This document shows positions 36,300 to 44,249 of a DNA stretch of 64,000 nt, in pieces. The position numbers and the translations under genes were made by a program. Origin of the DNA: TA-21 sp035620895 (GTDB lineage Archaea; Thermoproteota; Nitrososphaeria; Nitrososphaerales; Nitrososphaeraceae); assembly GCA_035620895.1 (NCBI GenBank), contig DASPFY010000001.1, positions 1 through 64,000 on the forward strand, given 5' to 3'. The notes below the pieces were generated by a model. The model was not told where the DNA came from. It did no database searches and saw only the letters and a list, made by a program, of their open reading frames with translations. Numbering within the stretch: the first letter of the stretch is position 1; each line of letters starts with the position of its first letter.

Positions 36300-36671
36300 T
36301 TGATTATTGTCTATCAGAAGGAATTGATCGCATTAAATGTTATTTACCCAATGTATAGTCAGTATGAGACTGCATTTTCACCAAGACCAGCAAGACTTGA
36401 AGAAGTTACAAGGAAAGAAATGGAAATAGGACAGCAGCATGTTCACAGGGTGAAACAGCAGGCAGCAGGAAAGAAGTTGAAAGTTAAAACCGAGGTTATT
36501 TCTTGCATTACATCGGTCGTAAAGGAGATTGCGGAGTATGCAGAGAACAACAAAGTGGATATGATTGTTATTGGCAATAGAGGTATGACTGGATTTAAGA
36601 AAATGTTGCTAGGTAGCGTTGCTAGTGATTTGGTAACATATGCACATTGTCCGGTTTTGGTTGTAAAATGA
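36300..36671 (+). pseudogene. UspA protein lacking its N-terminal strand
   Basis: The 123-residue frame begins mid-fold at ELIALNVIYPMYSQYETAFS and carries the intact GNRGMTGFKKMLLGSVAS and YAHCPVLVVK. The first roughly 28 residues of a Usp, including the VAxDGS strand that contacts ATP, are absent, and no matching sequence lies upstream. It may be transcribed, but its nucleotide site is incomplete. It is closest to the 29134 Usp. Confidence 0.7.
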
Positions 36672-37122
36672 CTGTCCTTGTGTTATCTGACTGTTAAAAC
36701 ATTCCTTTGTAGTTCTCTTTAATCTATTTTAATTTATTATTATTGCTGTTACCAACTCTCTTAATTTAATTTAGTATTTCTATTCATTATTTATTGTTCG
36801 TTATGAAGGTGAAGGCATCATAATCTATCTTGCCTAAATATTAGAAATTTTAAACAGCTAGAATCCATTTTCTGAACCGATATCATCACGGATACCTCCG
36901 GGCCCGATTTAATATTGTCCCTTTATTTTTAATATACAAGTAAAAATGTGCGTCCTCGAACAGAAACATGAAGATTATGATCCAATGGTTGCTTGCAATC
37001 GTTTAAGGAATGCTTCAAATTTTTTATTAAGACTTGAACAAGATTTTTTCTTTCAGATTTGTCTTGCAGTGCAACACATTAAATACCTAGGGATTAAATA
37101 ACATAATAACGAAAGTCATGTA
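36672..37122. other. 450-base intergenic region
   Basis: No gene or RNA was recognised. It contains a TGCAGTGCA site (37065-37073) and a TATA-like ATTAAATAC just downstream of it, serving the 37123 gene. Confidence 0.4.
37065..37073. promoter_or_regulatory. TGCAGTGCA motif upstream of the 37123 gene
   Basis: It lies 50 bases before the start and immediately upstream of a TATA-like ATTAAATAC, the same position as in other members of the motif set. Confidence 0.4.
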
Positions 37123-37491
37123 ATGAGTAAAGCACATGATCGTAGTGACAACTTAGCTGAGAGCAATAGTCTAGCTTGGTTGCTTATCTCTCTGGTTTCA
37201 GTGGTTATTCTAACTTTGGTCTTACCATTTCCAATATCATTCCTCGTCTCACTAATTCTTATCTTTTCCCTTAGTATCATTAGAGCTAATATCGTGTTGA
37301 AAAAGGCGGGTATGGGAGGAATAAATGGCTGGCATAAGTCATTCTCTTCATCGTACTCCGGTCGTGGATGGGGCGGTGGTGGTGATAGCTTCTCATACAA
37401 TCCTCTAACATTCTATTGCATGCGCTGCGGTAATCCACATAACAAGATTGCATGCCCTAAATGTGGCTCAAAAGCAGTAAGAGTAAAGTAA
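37123..37491 (+). CDS. Membrane protein with C-terminal zinc ribbon
   Basis: The 122-residue protein has two closely spaced hydrophobic segments (about 18-55: WLLISLVSVVILTLVLPFPI, then SLILIFSLSII), a conserved KAGMGGI, a Gly-rich linker and a C-terminal ribbon CMRC...CPKC (about 98-116). It is a paralogue of the protein at 54159-54515 over the full length. It is probably an inner-membrane hairpin with the ribbon on one side. Function is unknown. Confidence 0.75.
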   Translation: MSKAHDRSDNLAESNSLAWLLISLVSVVILTLVLPFPISFLVSLILIFSLSIIRANIVLKKAGMGGINGWHKSFSSSYSGRGWGGGGDSFSYNPLTFYCMRCGNPHNKIACPKCGSKAVRVK

Positions 37492-37602
37492 TATCTATTC
37501 TGTGAGTTAAAAAGCCTCATTCCTCTATCTCCTATTTCACACATATTCTATCAAAGTGCGCTAAATAGACAATGTTCCTTTACTGCCAATTTGGGGGAAC
37601 AA

Positions 37603-38043
37603 TCATTTTACAACCAAAACCGGACACTGTGAATATGTTACTACTCCGCTGGCGACACTCCCAAGGAGCATCTTTTTAATCCCAGTCATACCTCTAGTAC
37701 CTATTATAATTAAATCTATTTTGTTGCTTTCAGCGTACTCTAGAATTTCTTTTGCTACTGATGTATATTTAATAAGAACATCTGTCTTAACGGTAACGTC
37801 CTTTTCCATTGCCTTTTTTTTGACCTTCTCTACTTCACTTTGCGCATGTTTCTTTTCTGTAGACTCAATTTTCCTCAATCTCCCAACGTTCGCATATCCT
37901 AAATCTATATAGGTGGCAGGAGAGAAGACATAAAGGACAGTCAAACTTGCATCCATCTTTTTAGCCATATCAATAGCATGCTTGCTAGCCTTAATCGAAT
38001 TTCCGGAACCGTCAACTGCAACAAGTATTCTTTTAATCGTCAA
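37603..38043 (-). CDS. Universal stress protein (UspA family)
   Basis: The 146-residue Usp starts at TTG 38043 (MTIKRILVAVDGSGNSIKAS). The ATP motif GTRGMTGIKKMLLGSVAS is intact near residue 115 and the C-terminus is CPVLVVK. It lies downstream of the PepSY-like gene on the same strand with a gap of about 105 bases. Confidence 0.95.
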   Translation of the reverse strand: MTIKRILVAVDGSGNSIKASKHAIDMAKKMDASLTVLYVFSPATYIDLGYANVGRLRKIESTEKKHAQSEVEKVKKKAMEKDVTVKTDVLIKYTSVAKEILEYAESNKIDLIIIGTRGMTGIKKMLLGSVASGVVTYSQCPVLVVK

Positions 38044-38148
38044 TCAGTGTCGATTATAACCAATATTACATGGGCTTAAATAAATAACTATTATTGATGT
38101 TGTAAGTTGGTTCGTATTGAAAGTTAGCAGCCATAATTGCGCACTAAC

Positions 38149-38679
38149 CTATCGCGTCATCTGGGCCATAGAGCCTGGATTCATCATAGGTCCCATCATA
38201 GGTCCCATCATAGGTCCCATCATATGATTAAGCATGAATTTTTGCATTGGAAGCACTGTTGTTAACAAAACCTTTCCATTACCTGGGTCAATTATTACTT
38301 TATGTAAATTCATGTCTTGATCAATTGCACAAACGGTATAAGTCAAATAGCCATTTTGGTGCCCGAGATTTGCGGCCACGACACGTGAATTATTTGTTAA
38401 TTGAGTTTCCGCGCTTTTTACAGCATCGCTTAGACTGACATTTATCATGGGCGATATCGCGTTAAACAAAGTAGGTGCTAGCTTGATTGAACTCGTTATA
38501 TTCTGAGTTTGATTAAAAATGGGATTAATCGAGCTCGCATTCAACATCATGTTGGGATTCATCACTGAGTTAGGATCCATTATCTGACCCGAAGCTTGTT
38601 CATTAACCAAAAAGGAAAATAGCCCACCTCCTAGCACTATCATCACAATTGTACTCAACTTCACGTATGTTGTTATCAT
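38149..38679 (-). CDS. Secreted PepSY-like protein with Met-rich repeat tail
   Basis: The 176-residue protein has a signal peptide (IVMIVLGGGLFSFLVNEQAS), an Asn-rich spacer and a PepSY-like unit at about 75-140 (VSLSDAVKSAETQLTN, YTVCAIDQDMNLHKVIIDPG, KVLLTT). The tail MMGPMMGPMMGPMMNPGSM is repeated. PepSY domains are extracytoplasmic and often regulate enzymes; Met-rich tails commonly bind copper, so a metal role is plausible. A truncated copy is at 28634-28958. A TGCAATGCA motif lies 81 bases upstream. Confidence 0.75.
   Translation of the reverse strand: MITTYVKLSTIVMIVLGGGLFSFLVNEQASGQIMDPNSVMNPNMMLNASSINPIFNQTQNITSSIKLAPTLFNAISPMINVSLSDAVKSAETQLTNNSRVVAANLGHQNGYLTYTVCAIDQDMNLHKVIIDPGNGKVLLTTVLPMQKFMLNHMMGPMMGPMMGPMMNPGSMAQMTR
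38182..38223 (-). repeat. 12-base tandem repeat encoding MMGP units
   Basis: Three and a half copies of CATCATAGGTCC lie within the 3' part of the PepSY-like gene and encode the Met-Met-Gly-Pro repeats. The copies are identical, suggesting recent expansion. Confidence 0.85.
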
Positions 38680-38759
38680 ATTAAAGTTGATGAAATCAAG
38701 CTATTTATGGATGCCTACATTTCTTTTAGTCAATTTAATGACGGCAACTAATCGGAACC

Positions 38760-38768
38760 TGCAATGCA
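38760..38768. promoter_or_regulatory. TGCAATGCA motif upstream of the PepSY-like gene
   Basis: It is 81 bases upstream of the start at 38679, followed closely by a further TGCA (38773-38778 region). Confidence 0.4.
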
Positions 38769-38779
38769 ATTCAGTGCAA

Positions 38780-39151
38780 TCCTCGACTTTATAGTCTTGC
38801 TAGCCAACTTAATTAATGCAACTGGTGGCGCATGAACATTACTTACCTGTTCATTGAATCTGATATCTCAATGGAACCACCATCATAACACCCCGCCAGT
38901 TGCTAACTTGAGATATGTATAACGGTCCCTAAACTTGATCTATTCCATAATACGGCGCATCTTGTTGATAGATTGGACATCAAATATTGAAGGGACTAAT
39001 GTGATTAAGATCAAGAACGAAATGAACAAAACTAACAATCTTGGATTTAGGTTCTTATTAAGTTCGAACCAGCTGGGAAAAATGTTAAAATTAATTAACG
39101 AATTCGACAATCCAAATTCAACAATGTTCAGGTTATAATCTATAGGTGCTT
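38780..39151. other. Intergenic region with one doubtful short frame
   Basis: A 67-codon plus-strand frame (38935-39138, TTG start, IKNEMNKTNNLGFRFLLSSN) may be a small gene or remnant. It has no motif or paralogue. Nothing else is seen. Confidence 0.25.
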
Positions 39152-39547
39152 TTAAATCGTAGAAGGATGACGCGGATCAGAATCAGAAGAGTATAGTTGA
39201 TTGGGAACAGATGACTGGTGTGGTAGCTGATTGCCCTTTATAGAGTCCAAGATAAATAGCCCAAGCTCTGTCAGTTTTACTTTGCTGTTTAAGAATTCAT
39301 AATAGTAGTCTCCACTAAGTGGAATTCCTAGCGCAGACATTTCTCCTTCAAATTCATTTCTTGGTTTATCATAGGATATTACATCATTTGCCATCGAGTA
39401 ATTAATTTCGTTGAGGGTTAAACCGTATTCGCGGAGCTCCAGAATCGAGAGGCTTGTGATATCCAAGATGGACACAATTCTAATTATCATTGGTGTATTC
39501 ATGAGCTCAGTCAACGTAGTCTTATCTATTGGTATCTTATCGCTCAT
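39152..39547 (-). CDS. Winged-helix-like hypothetical protein
   Basis: The 131-residue protein has helices LTELMNTPMIIRIVSILDIT and LELREYGLTLNEINYSMAND, then FLNSKVKLTELGLFILDSI, the recognition-helix/wing order of an ArsR-like winged helix. The C-terminal tail is Ser/Pro-rich. It is probably a DNA-binding regulator of a type common in Thaumarchaeota; its targets are unknown. Confidence 0.65.
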   Translation of the reverse strand: MSDKIPIDKTTLTELMNTPMIIRIVSILDITSLSILELREYGLTLNEINYSMANDVISYDKPRNEFEGEMSALGIPLSGDYYYEFLNSKVKLTELGLFILDSIKGNQLPHQSSVPNQLYSSDSDPRHPSTI

Positions 39548-39810
39548 TACCGGGTTATAATCATCACAATGATTAATAAGTTCCTCATATTTTTTCGTAT
39601 CAGACAGTAGTTATTCAAATACCTAAAGTACGCTAAAGCTGTTCTTGACTTTTCTAAAATAATGGTATTCCGTGATTGCTTGTACAATTGTTCTGAAAAA
39701 ACTCAGTCCAAGGATCTCGCAAAAAGATGCAACATAAGAGCAATTAAAATGATGAATTGCTTATCAATGGTACATTAACGCTTAAGTGTATCTATATCAT
39801 AATTAAGTTA

Positions 39811-39993
39811 ATGTTAAGTATATCATGTCGTGATGCGGGTCGAGATTGTGACTGCATTATTGAAGGTGAAACGGAAGATGAGATTTTGAAAAACGCAGCA
39901 GAGCATGCAGTGAAAGAGCATGGCTACAAAGAGCAGGATATTATGACTCCTGAAATGAAGAACAAAATAATATCATTAATTCGTAAGTCCTAG
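39811..39993 (+). CDS. DUF1059-family small protein
   Basis: The start is taken at ATG 39811 (MLSISCRDAGRDCDCIIEGE), which matches the family's beginning; ATG 39757 would add 18 residues. The 60-residue protein shows the conserved C-x-D-x-G-x-D-C pattern and HAVKEHGYKEQDI with MTPEMKNKIISLIRK. DUF1059 members are small and of unknown function. The stop codon sits inside a hairpin that could end transcription. Confidence 0.85.
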   Translation: MLSISCRDAGRDCDCIIEGETEDEILKNAAEHAVKEHGYKEQDIMTPEMKNKIISLIRKS

Positions 39994-40003
39994 CGGACTT
40001 TTT
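39985..40003 (+). terminator. Hairpin plus T run overlapping the DUF1059 stop codon
   Basis: AAGTCC and GGACTT pair across a TAGC loop and are followed by TTT. The TAG in the loop is the stop codon. The arrangement looks like an intrinsic terminator, although archaea mostly rely on T runs. Confidence 0.5.
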
Positions 40004-40116
40004 AAGAAGATGAATAATATATACTAATCTTAAGTTCTTGCGTTCGAAGACACAGCAACAAGAGTCGCCTGTTTATGCATTGCTAATTTTTAATCAGAAA
40101 ATTTGCTTGGAAGGAA

Positions 40117-40209
40117 ATGGCAAAGAAAGTACAACACAAAAGAGTTCCTGTAGAAAGTCCGAGACCAGGTCTATTTAGAATTTCTACCTTTCACTACTCT
40201 ATAAGTTGA
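40117..40209 (+). CDS. Possible 30-residue peptide
   Basis: ATG 40117 to TGA 40209 reads MAKKVQHKRVPVESPRPGLF then RISTFHYSIS. It is basic, with an orderly sequence, but too short to judge. It might be the relic of a longer gene. Confidence 0.25.
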   Translation: MAKKVQHKRVPVESPRPGLFRISTFHYSIS

Positions 40210-40274
40210 ATTGGCTTGTAAAATTATAAAGAGCAGAGTTAAGATCTGTTATTATAAAAAAATCGGCTATTAGT

Positions 40275-40583
40275 ATGACTAATAATGAGGTCAATTTCGT
40301 CTTTGGTAACATGAATTCCCGCGGTCGCGGTGAACGTCTTACGTTAGTATCAATGTTAGCCGCTTTGAATACGCCGGTAAAGTCTTTTGATCTTACAACC
40401 CTTTACAAATCCAAAATAGCTTGGGTTGATGAATCCTTTGGCACAAAACTCTCTTCTGTTATGAGAAAACTCAGGAGAATATACATAATCAGTATATTGG
40501 ACTATCTTGAGAAATCTAATTCAGTATCAAATCCCAATATCAAAAATTGCTCTCTAGCTCGTGAATTCACAACGATATTATAA
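40275..40583 (+). CDS. Hypothetical protein
   Basis: The 102-residue soluble, basic protein (ERLTLVSMLAALNTPVKSFD, MRKLRRIYIISILDYLEK) has helices that could form a DNA-binding fold, but no family is recognised. It ends 24 bases before the secreted-protein gene at 40607. Confidence 0.4.
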   Translation: MTNNEVNFVFGNMNSRGRGERLTLVSMLAALNTPVKSFDLTTLYKSKIAWVDESFGTKLSSVMRKLRRIYIISILDYLEKSNSVSNPNIKNCSLAREFTTIL

Positions 40584-40606
40584 TGTAATTCTCAAAAATA
40601 TGATCA

Positions 40607-41446
40607 TTGAGATTCGCAGCATTATCAAAAATAGCGATAACTATGTCCCTCGCCACATTGATTATCTTTTCGTATTCATTGGTCCCAATTCAGGCCCATA
40701 TTTTTACGAGCAATGAGAACGTATCATTTATTTCCCTAGTTGATCAGTTAAAGTCGCCGTTAGTTGCAATTAGTAGGAACAATTCATCTAATATAGACGC
40801 AATTAAAGAACAGACGGAATACGCTAAAGCACTTCTAAATGATAGCATGGTGAAGGAAATTCGCGAGAAAAATCAAAGACTTGCAACAGAGTTACCACTA
40901 GCGTTGGATTCACTTCAAAATATGTCCGAAGAAGAATTGAATAGTAACATTACCAATCTATTGGATCTTCTATCGGAGACGATAGATGCTGGAGTAGAGA
41001 AAGACCAGTTGGAAAATACGACCATTCAGGCGTTAGCCCTCGCGCGGAATGTAGACAAGATCTTCAGCGAATACAGTTCAGCATATGATAAGCGTGTTAT
41101 AGGAATGGATATGAACATGAGCATGAATATGAATATGACACCAGATAATGAAAGTAGTACGAAAGTTCCTAAGGATATACAGGCCTACGACCGCGCGTTG
41201 GCATTTGGAGATATCACAATAGATAGGTTTAACACCGAATTAAAGGGTAAATCAGAAAATATTTCTTCAGCTCAAGGAGCCCTAAGTGGACTTGAGCAGC
41301 TAAGAAACGCTATGCATAACAAGGAACCTCCAAACAACCTGTTAGGAATTATCCATGGTCAAATTCACCCTAACCTACAGATCGCCTATGGATTGGAACT
41401 TGCTAAGACGATGTTAGTACAAAGTAACACTAACCGTTCAGAGTAA
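40607..41446 (+). CDS. Secreted helical protein of unknown function
   Basis: The 279-residue product starts at TTG 40607 with a signal peptide (IAITMSLATLIIFSYSLVPI, cleavage near IQAH). The mature part is helical and rich in Asn/Glu (AIKEQTEYAKALLNDSMVKE, SEEELNSNITNLLDLLSE) with a Met-rich segment MDMNMSMNMNM at about 168-178 that could bind copper. It has many potential N-glycosylation sequons. No enzyme motif is seen. Confidence 0.7.
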   Translation: MRFAALSKIAITMSLATLIIFSYSLVPIQAHIFTSNENVSFISLVDQLKSPLVAISRNNSSNIDAIKEQTEYAKALLNDSMVKEIREKNQRLATELPLALDSLQNMSEEELNSNITNLLDLLSETIDAGVEKDQLENTTIQALALARNVDKIFSEYSSAYDKRVIGMDMNMSMNMNMTPDNESSTKVPKDIQAYDRALAFGDITIDRFNTELKGKSENISSAQGALSGLEQLRNAMHNKEPPNNLLGIIHGQIHPNLQIAYGLELAKTMLVQSNTNRSE

Positions 41447-41488
41447 CATTGCCGAAGAAAATCGATCCTCCAGAAATGACTTCTACAT

Positions 41489-41955
41489 TCAGTCCTTCTT
41501 AACCGAATTCAGGACTATATTAAATACACCATGATAAGAATCACCTTGCTTTGCCAGTTCGATCGTTAGCCTTTCCCCACTGTTCCTTTGAACAAGTCCA
41601 TCGGCTGAGGCTCCTGAATAAATCATATCTTCTTCATTTGATGTCTCAGGAGTGCCATGGTTTTTGTAGGGGGATTGCGCATGAATTTCTTCATTAATTG
41701 AATTGTTGAGGTATATTTGTTATGTCTACTCCACGGTTTTCCGTTCCCCATTAAAGATACGAACTTTCATGGATGTGAATTGCCCTTCCCTCATACCATC
41801 CTGGATAAATTGTAGTGAACTTAGCGGTTCCATTTTCATCCGTCATTTGATGTCCGCCCAGAAAATTATCTTCATCAGTTCCCATATCCTTTACACCAGA
41901 ATATACTCCCTGAGAATTGGCATGCCAAACATCGACTTTCGCGCCTTTGACTGGT
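41489..41955 (-). pseudogene. Intradiol ring-cleavage dioxygenase-like fragment, frameshifted, 5'-truncated
   Basis: Reading leftward, RPVKGAKVDVWHANSQGVYS, LGGHQMTDENGTAKFTTIYP and GWYEGRAIHIHESSYL match the core of protocatechuate/catechol dioxygenase-type proteins (IYPGWYxGRxxHIH, iron ligands Tyr and His). After a stop the next frame gives HAQSPYKNHGTPETSNEEDM, LTIELAKQGDSYHGVFNIVL, the family's C-terminus. The N-terminal third is missing: the gene is cut at about 41955, where a zinc-ribbon fragment in the other direction begins. Confidence 0.7.
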
Positions 41956-42116
41956 CTCTTATATGTTCAATAGACGCGGTATGGTTGAAAAATGCCCCGA
42001 TTGTAGCACGGTCGTTTCCAAAATTCCTATGAATATAGATGAGGTATGTTCTATAAAATACGATGACAAACGCGGAGTTACTATCCGTTTTGACAGGAAA
42101 AAACCTATGAGATGAT
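41952..42116 (+). pseudogene. 5'-truncated copy of the 33634-33939 zinc-ribbon gene
   Basis: Plus-strand sequence from about 41952 is nearly identical to the second half of the 33634 gene: NRRGMVEKCPDCSTVVSKIP, MNIDEVCSIKYDDKRGVTIR, FDRKKPMR and TGA. A one-base loss near 41965 breaks the first shared codons. Similarity continues past the stop (GATTTCGCCT). The first knuckle (CDFC) is absent, so the ribbon cannot form. Confidence 0.8.
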
Positions 42117-42219
42117 GATTTCGCCTGGATCTCCTAACCTAAGTAATAAGCGAGCGCGCCTGATAATTATAACAAACCGTCACATGATGATTGAGGAATT
42201 AGTTTCGCCGTTGATATTT

Positions 42220-42435
42220 TCAAACATTACCGGTAAACTCTATGCTTAGACCTTTTTTTCGACTTATAGATAATTTATAATTCTCATAATCTTCTACAGG
42301 GATAACTTCTATGTTCTCGCCATTACACATAGCACATTGATCGAACACTTTGGATCCTTTTATCAGCGATACCGCCCATATACAATTGTTACAAATAACT
42401 AGATCTCTGTTTTCAGCACCTTTTTTTACTTTCAT
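42220..42435 (-). CDS. Small zinc-ribbon protein
   Basis: The 71-residue protein has a Lys-rich start and a ribbon from CNNC (about 15-18) and CAMC (about 34-37), then a conserved tail IEVIPVEDYENYKLSISRKK. A decayed paralogue is at 32537-32760. It lies back-to-front with the zinc-ribbon fragment at 41952. Function is unknown. Confidence 0.7.
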   Translation of the reverse strand: MKVKKGAENRDLVICNNCIWAVSLIKGSKVFDQCAMCNGENIEVIPVEDYENYKLSISRKKGLSIEFTGNV

Positions 42436-42685
42436 GCAATAGAGAATAATTGCAAGACAATAAAAAGTAGCTTCTCCATTTAAATTCTGACAAAGCGCTA
42501 ATTAGGATCATGAGCCATTCTATTCTAACTTTTCTCAAATGTTACTAGTGGAATGGTGCGTTACTCATACGATTTGAACTCATTTATGATTACCTCTCGA
42601 TGTATGTCATTTGAAAATTCTGCCGTCCTGATATGGATACTGTCACTAATTTAGAGAATAAGATTTATTTCTGAACACAGTAATT

Positions 42686-43243
42686 TTATTTTACAAATAT
42701 TCCTGATATTGGCTTACCTTCAAAATGACTGATTACATTCTTCTGATCTAAAGCTATATCATCAAGTGATTCAAATGAAATACTGATTGTCTCATTGTGA
42801 TAATTCTTGATTATTATCGGAATAGTAAAAACTGGACCTAACTTCATACTTACGGCAACATAACCTTCATACTCTACTGAATTATCTCCTGTTGATATGT
42901 TGGTAAGCATAAAATGTGATATTTTGTGTTTGTGAGACAATGACCCATTTGCCATTACCATGTTAATTTTAGCAGAAAACTTTGCGGGATTTGTGTGATT
43001 AAATTTAGTATTAGTGAACAGGTTGCTTTTCCAGCTACCTGAGAGTAACCACATCTTGTTTTCCTCCTCATTTTTCAGAGTGCTATTTATTTTTCCTGTA
43101 GTAATGTTGTATTCAAGTTGTTCATTCGATGCACTTGAGACGCCGGCAGAAATGCTAATTGACACCAGATACATAGTTCCCACAACTAGTACTGTTACTA
43201 AAAATTGAGTTTGAGCGTCTTTTGGATAGATACTGATATCCAT
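42686..43243 (-). CDS. Secreted hypothetical protein
   Basis: Start at ATG 43243 (MDISIYPKDAQTQFLVTVLV) gives 185 residues with an N-terminal signal/anchor (FLVTVLVVGTMYLVSISISA). The extracytoplasmic beta-rich part includes WLLSGSWKSNLFTNTKFNHT, KHKISHFMLTNIS and VISHFEGKPISGIFVK. I recognise this as a recurring thaumarchaeal secreted family without known function. A TATA-like GATATAAG precedes the start and a TGCACTGCATTGCA cluster lies 45-57 bases upstream. Confidence 0.75.
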   Translation of the reverse strand: MDISIYPKDAQTQFLVTVLVVGTMYLVSISISAGVSSASNEQLEYNITTGKINSTLKNEEENKMWLLSGSWKSNLFTNTKFNHTNPAKFSAKINMVMANGSLSHKHKISHFMLTNISTGDNSVEYEGYVAVSMKLGPVFTIPIIIKNYHNETISISFESLDDIALDQKNVISHFEGKPISGIFVK

Positions 43244-43286
43244 ATTGTGTAATACCAACCGATATAAGGGATTTATGCGGTAGGTT

Positions 43287-43300
43287 TGCACTGCATTGCA
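43287..43300. promoter_or_regulatory. Triple TGCA cluster (TGCACTGCATTGCA)
   Basis: Three TGCA units separated by single bases lie 44-57 bases upstream of the 43243 start and about 20 bases beyond its TATA-like element. It is the longest member of the shared motif set. Confidence 0.5.
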
Positions 43301-43478
43301 TTTTAATGCATAATTAAAACCCAGAATATCCATAAACGTCAAACTGAGACAATACAAGTTAGTATGTAAAACGTGTTATTCAAAACAGTAATTTAGAACC
43401 TGGGGTACATCTAAAATTACTTAAGTTCAAAGCTTAGCCAGATTTAATACAAATTAGCGAGTCTACTTATAAAACTAC

Positions 43479-43505
43479 TAGCGTTACTATAACAACCAGC
43501 CCCAT
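43479..43505. repeat. Dispersed intergenic repeat, copy 1
   Basis: TACTATAACAACCAGCCCC and flanks (GTTACTATAAC-R-ACCAGCCCCATG-K-TAA) recur at 55082-55109. See the finding. The nature is unknown. Confidence 0.5.
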
Positions 43506-43521
43506 GTTAATCTTTACATTA

Positions 43522-43659
43522 TTACTTTATTTTGAATCCACTACAGGTACACTTTAAGCAATAGCTTTGTCCGTGCTTGTCAGAAATATGAAAATTTCTG
43601 GAATGATGGCATAGGAGACACTCATTTGAACGGTAGGCGTTTCGCTTATCTTTAGCCAA
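43522..43659 (-). CDS. Small zinc-ribbon protein
   Basis: The 45-residue frame starts at TTG 43659, preceded by a GGAG ribosome-binding sequence and only 8 bases after the nitroreductase stop, so the two genes are probably one operon. Knuckles CLLC and CLKC plus His residues (ECLLCHHSRNFHISDKHGQS then YCLKCTCSGF) form one zinc site. It is a paralogue of 35032-35184. Confidence 0.65.
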   Translation of the reverse strand: MAKDKRNAYRSNECLLCHHSRNFHISDKHGQSYCLKCTCSGFKIK

Positions 43660-43667
43660 ATTTGCTC

Positions 43668-44180
43668 CTATGATTTATTTGAAATGCCATACTTTTCAGT
43701 ATAGACGAGGGAATCAAGGGGTACGCGGTCTTTTCTCTTGCCTGTTAATTTTTTTGCAGGATAGCCAAATCCAATTATTGCCGAGATATTCAATTCCTGT
43801 GGAACATCATAATCCTTTCTGAAATTTTCCTCATCGATTCCTGTAAATATTCCTGAGCCGACTCCAAGGTTCCACGCTGCCAGTTGCATGTTTTGTATTA
43901 CCCTTCCTGCGTCAATCAAATGAAAGTGATACTCTGGATTTGTCAGAATCACTATTGCAAAATTACTCCTAGCAACCCAATTTCCACTAGTGCTGTCATT
44001 GGCAAGCTTCTCAAGGTTCTCTTTATTTTCGATTAATATAAATCGCCAGTGTTGCGTGTTAAGACCGGTTCCTGTTAATCTTGCTGCTTCAAGCACCTTT
44101 AGCTTTATTTCACGGGGAACCTCCTTTGGACTGAATTCTCTTATATCAAGTTTAGTCTCGATGCATTCAAACGCATCCAT
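43668..44180 (-). CDS. Nitroreductase-family flavoprotein
   Basis: The 170-residue protein is short for the family. IETKLDIREFSPKEVPREIK carries the FMN-binding R-x-F, and TGTGLNTQHWRFILI, IDAGRVIQNMQLAAWNLGVG and AIIGFGYPAKK complete the nitroreductase pattern. It would use FMN and NAD(P)H to reduce nitro- or quinone-type substrates; the true substrate is unknown. It is divergent from the macro-domain gene and is followed by a tiny zinc ribbon. Confidence 0.92.
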   Translation of the reverse strand: MDAFECIETKLDIREFSPKEVPREIKLKVLEAARLTGTGLNTQHWRFILIENKENLEKLANDSTSGNWVARSNFAIVILTNPEYHFHLIDAGRVIQNMQLAAWNLGVGSGIFTGIDEENFRKDYDVPQELNISAIIGFGYPAKKLTGKRKDRVPLDSLVYTEKYGISNKS

Positions 44181-44249
44181 ATATACTCAAGTACTTTATG
44201 ATATTAAAGATTTTAAAGCGCTTGTGTCAAATCCATTTTTAAGGTCACA

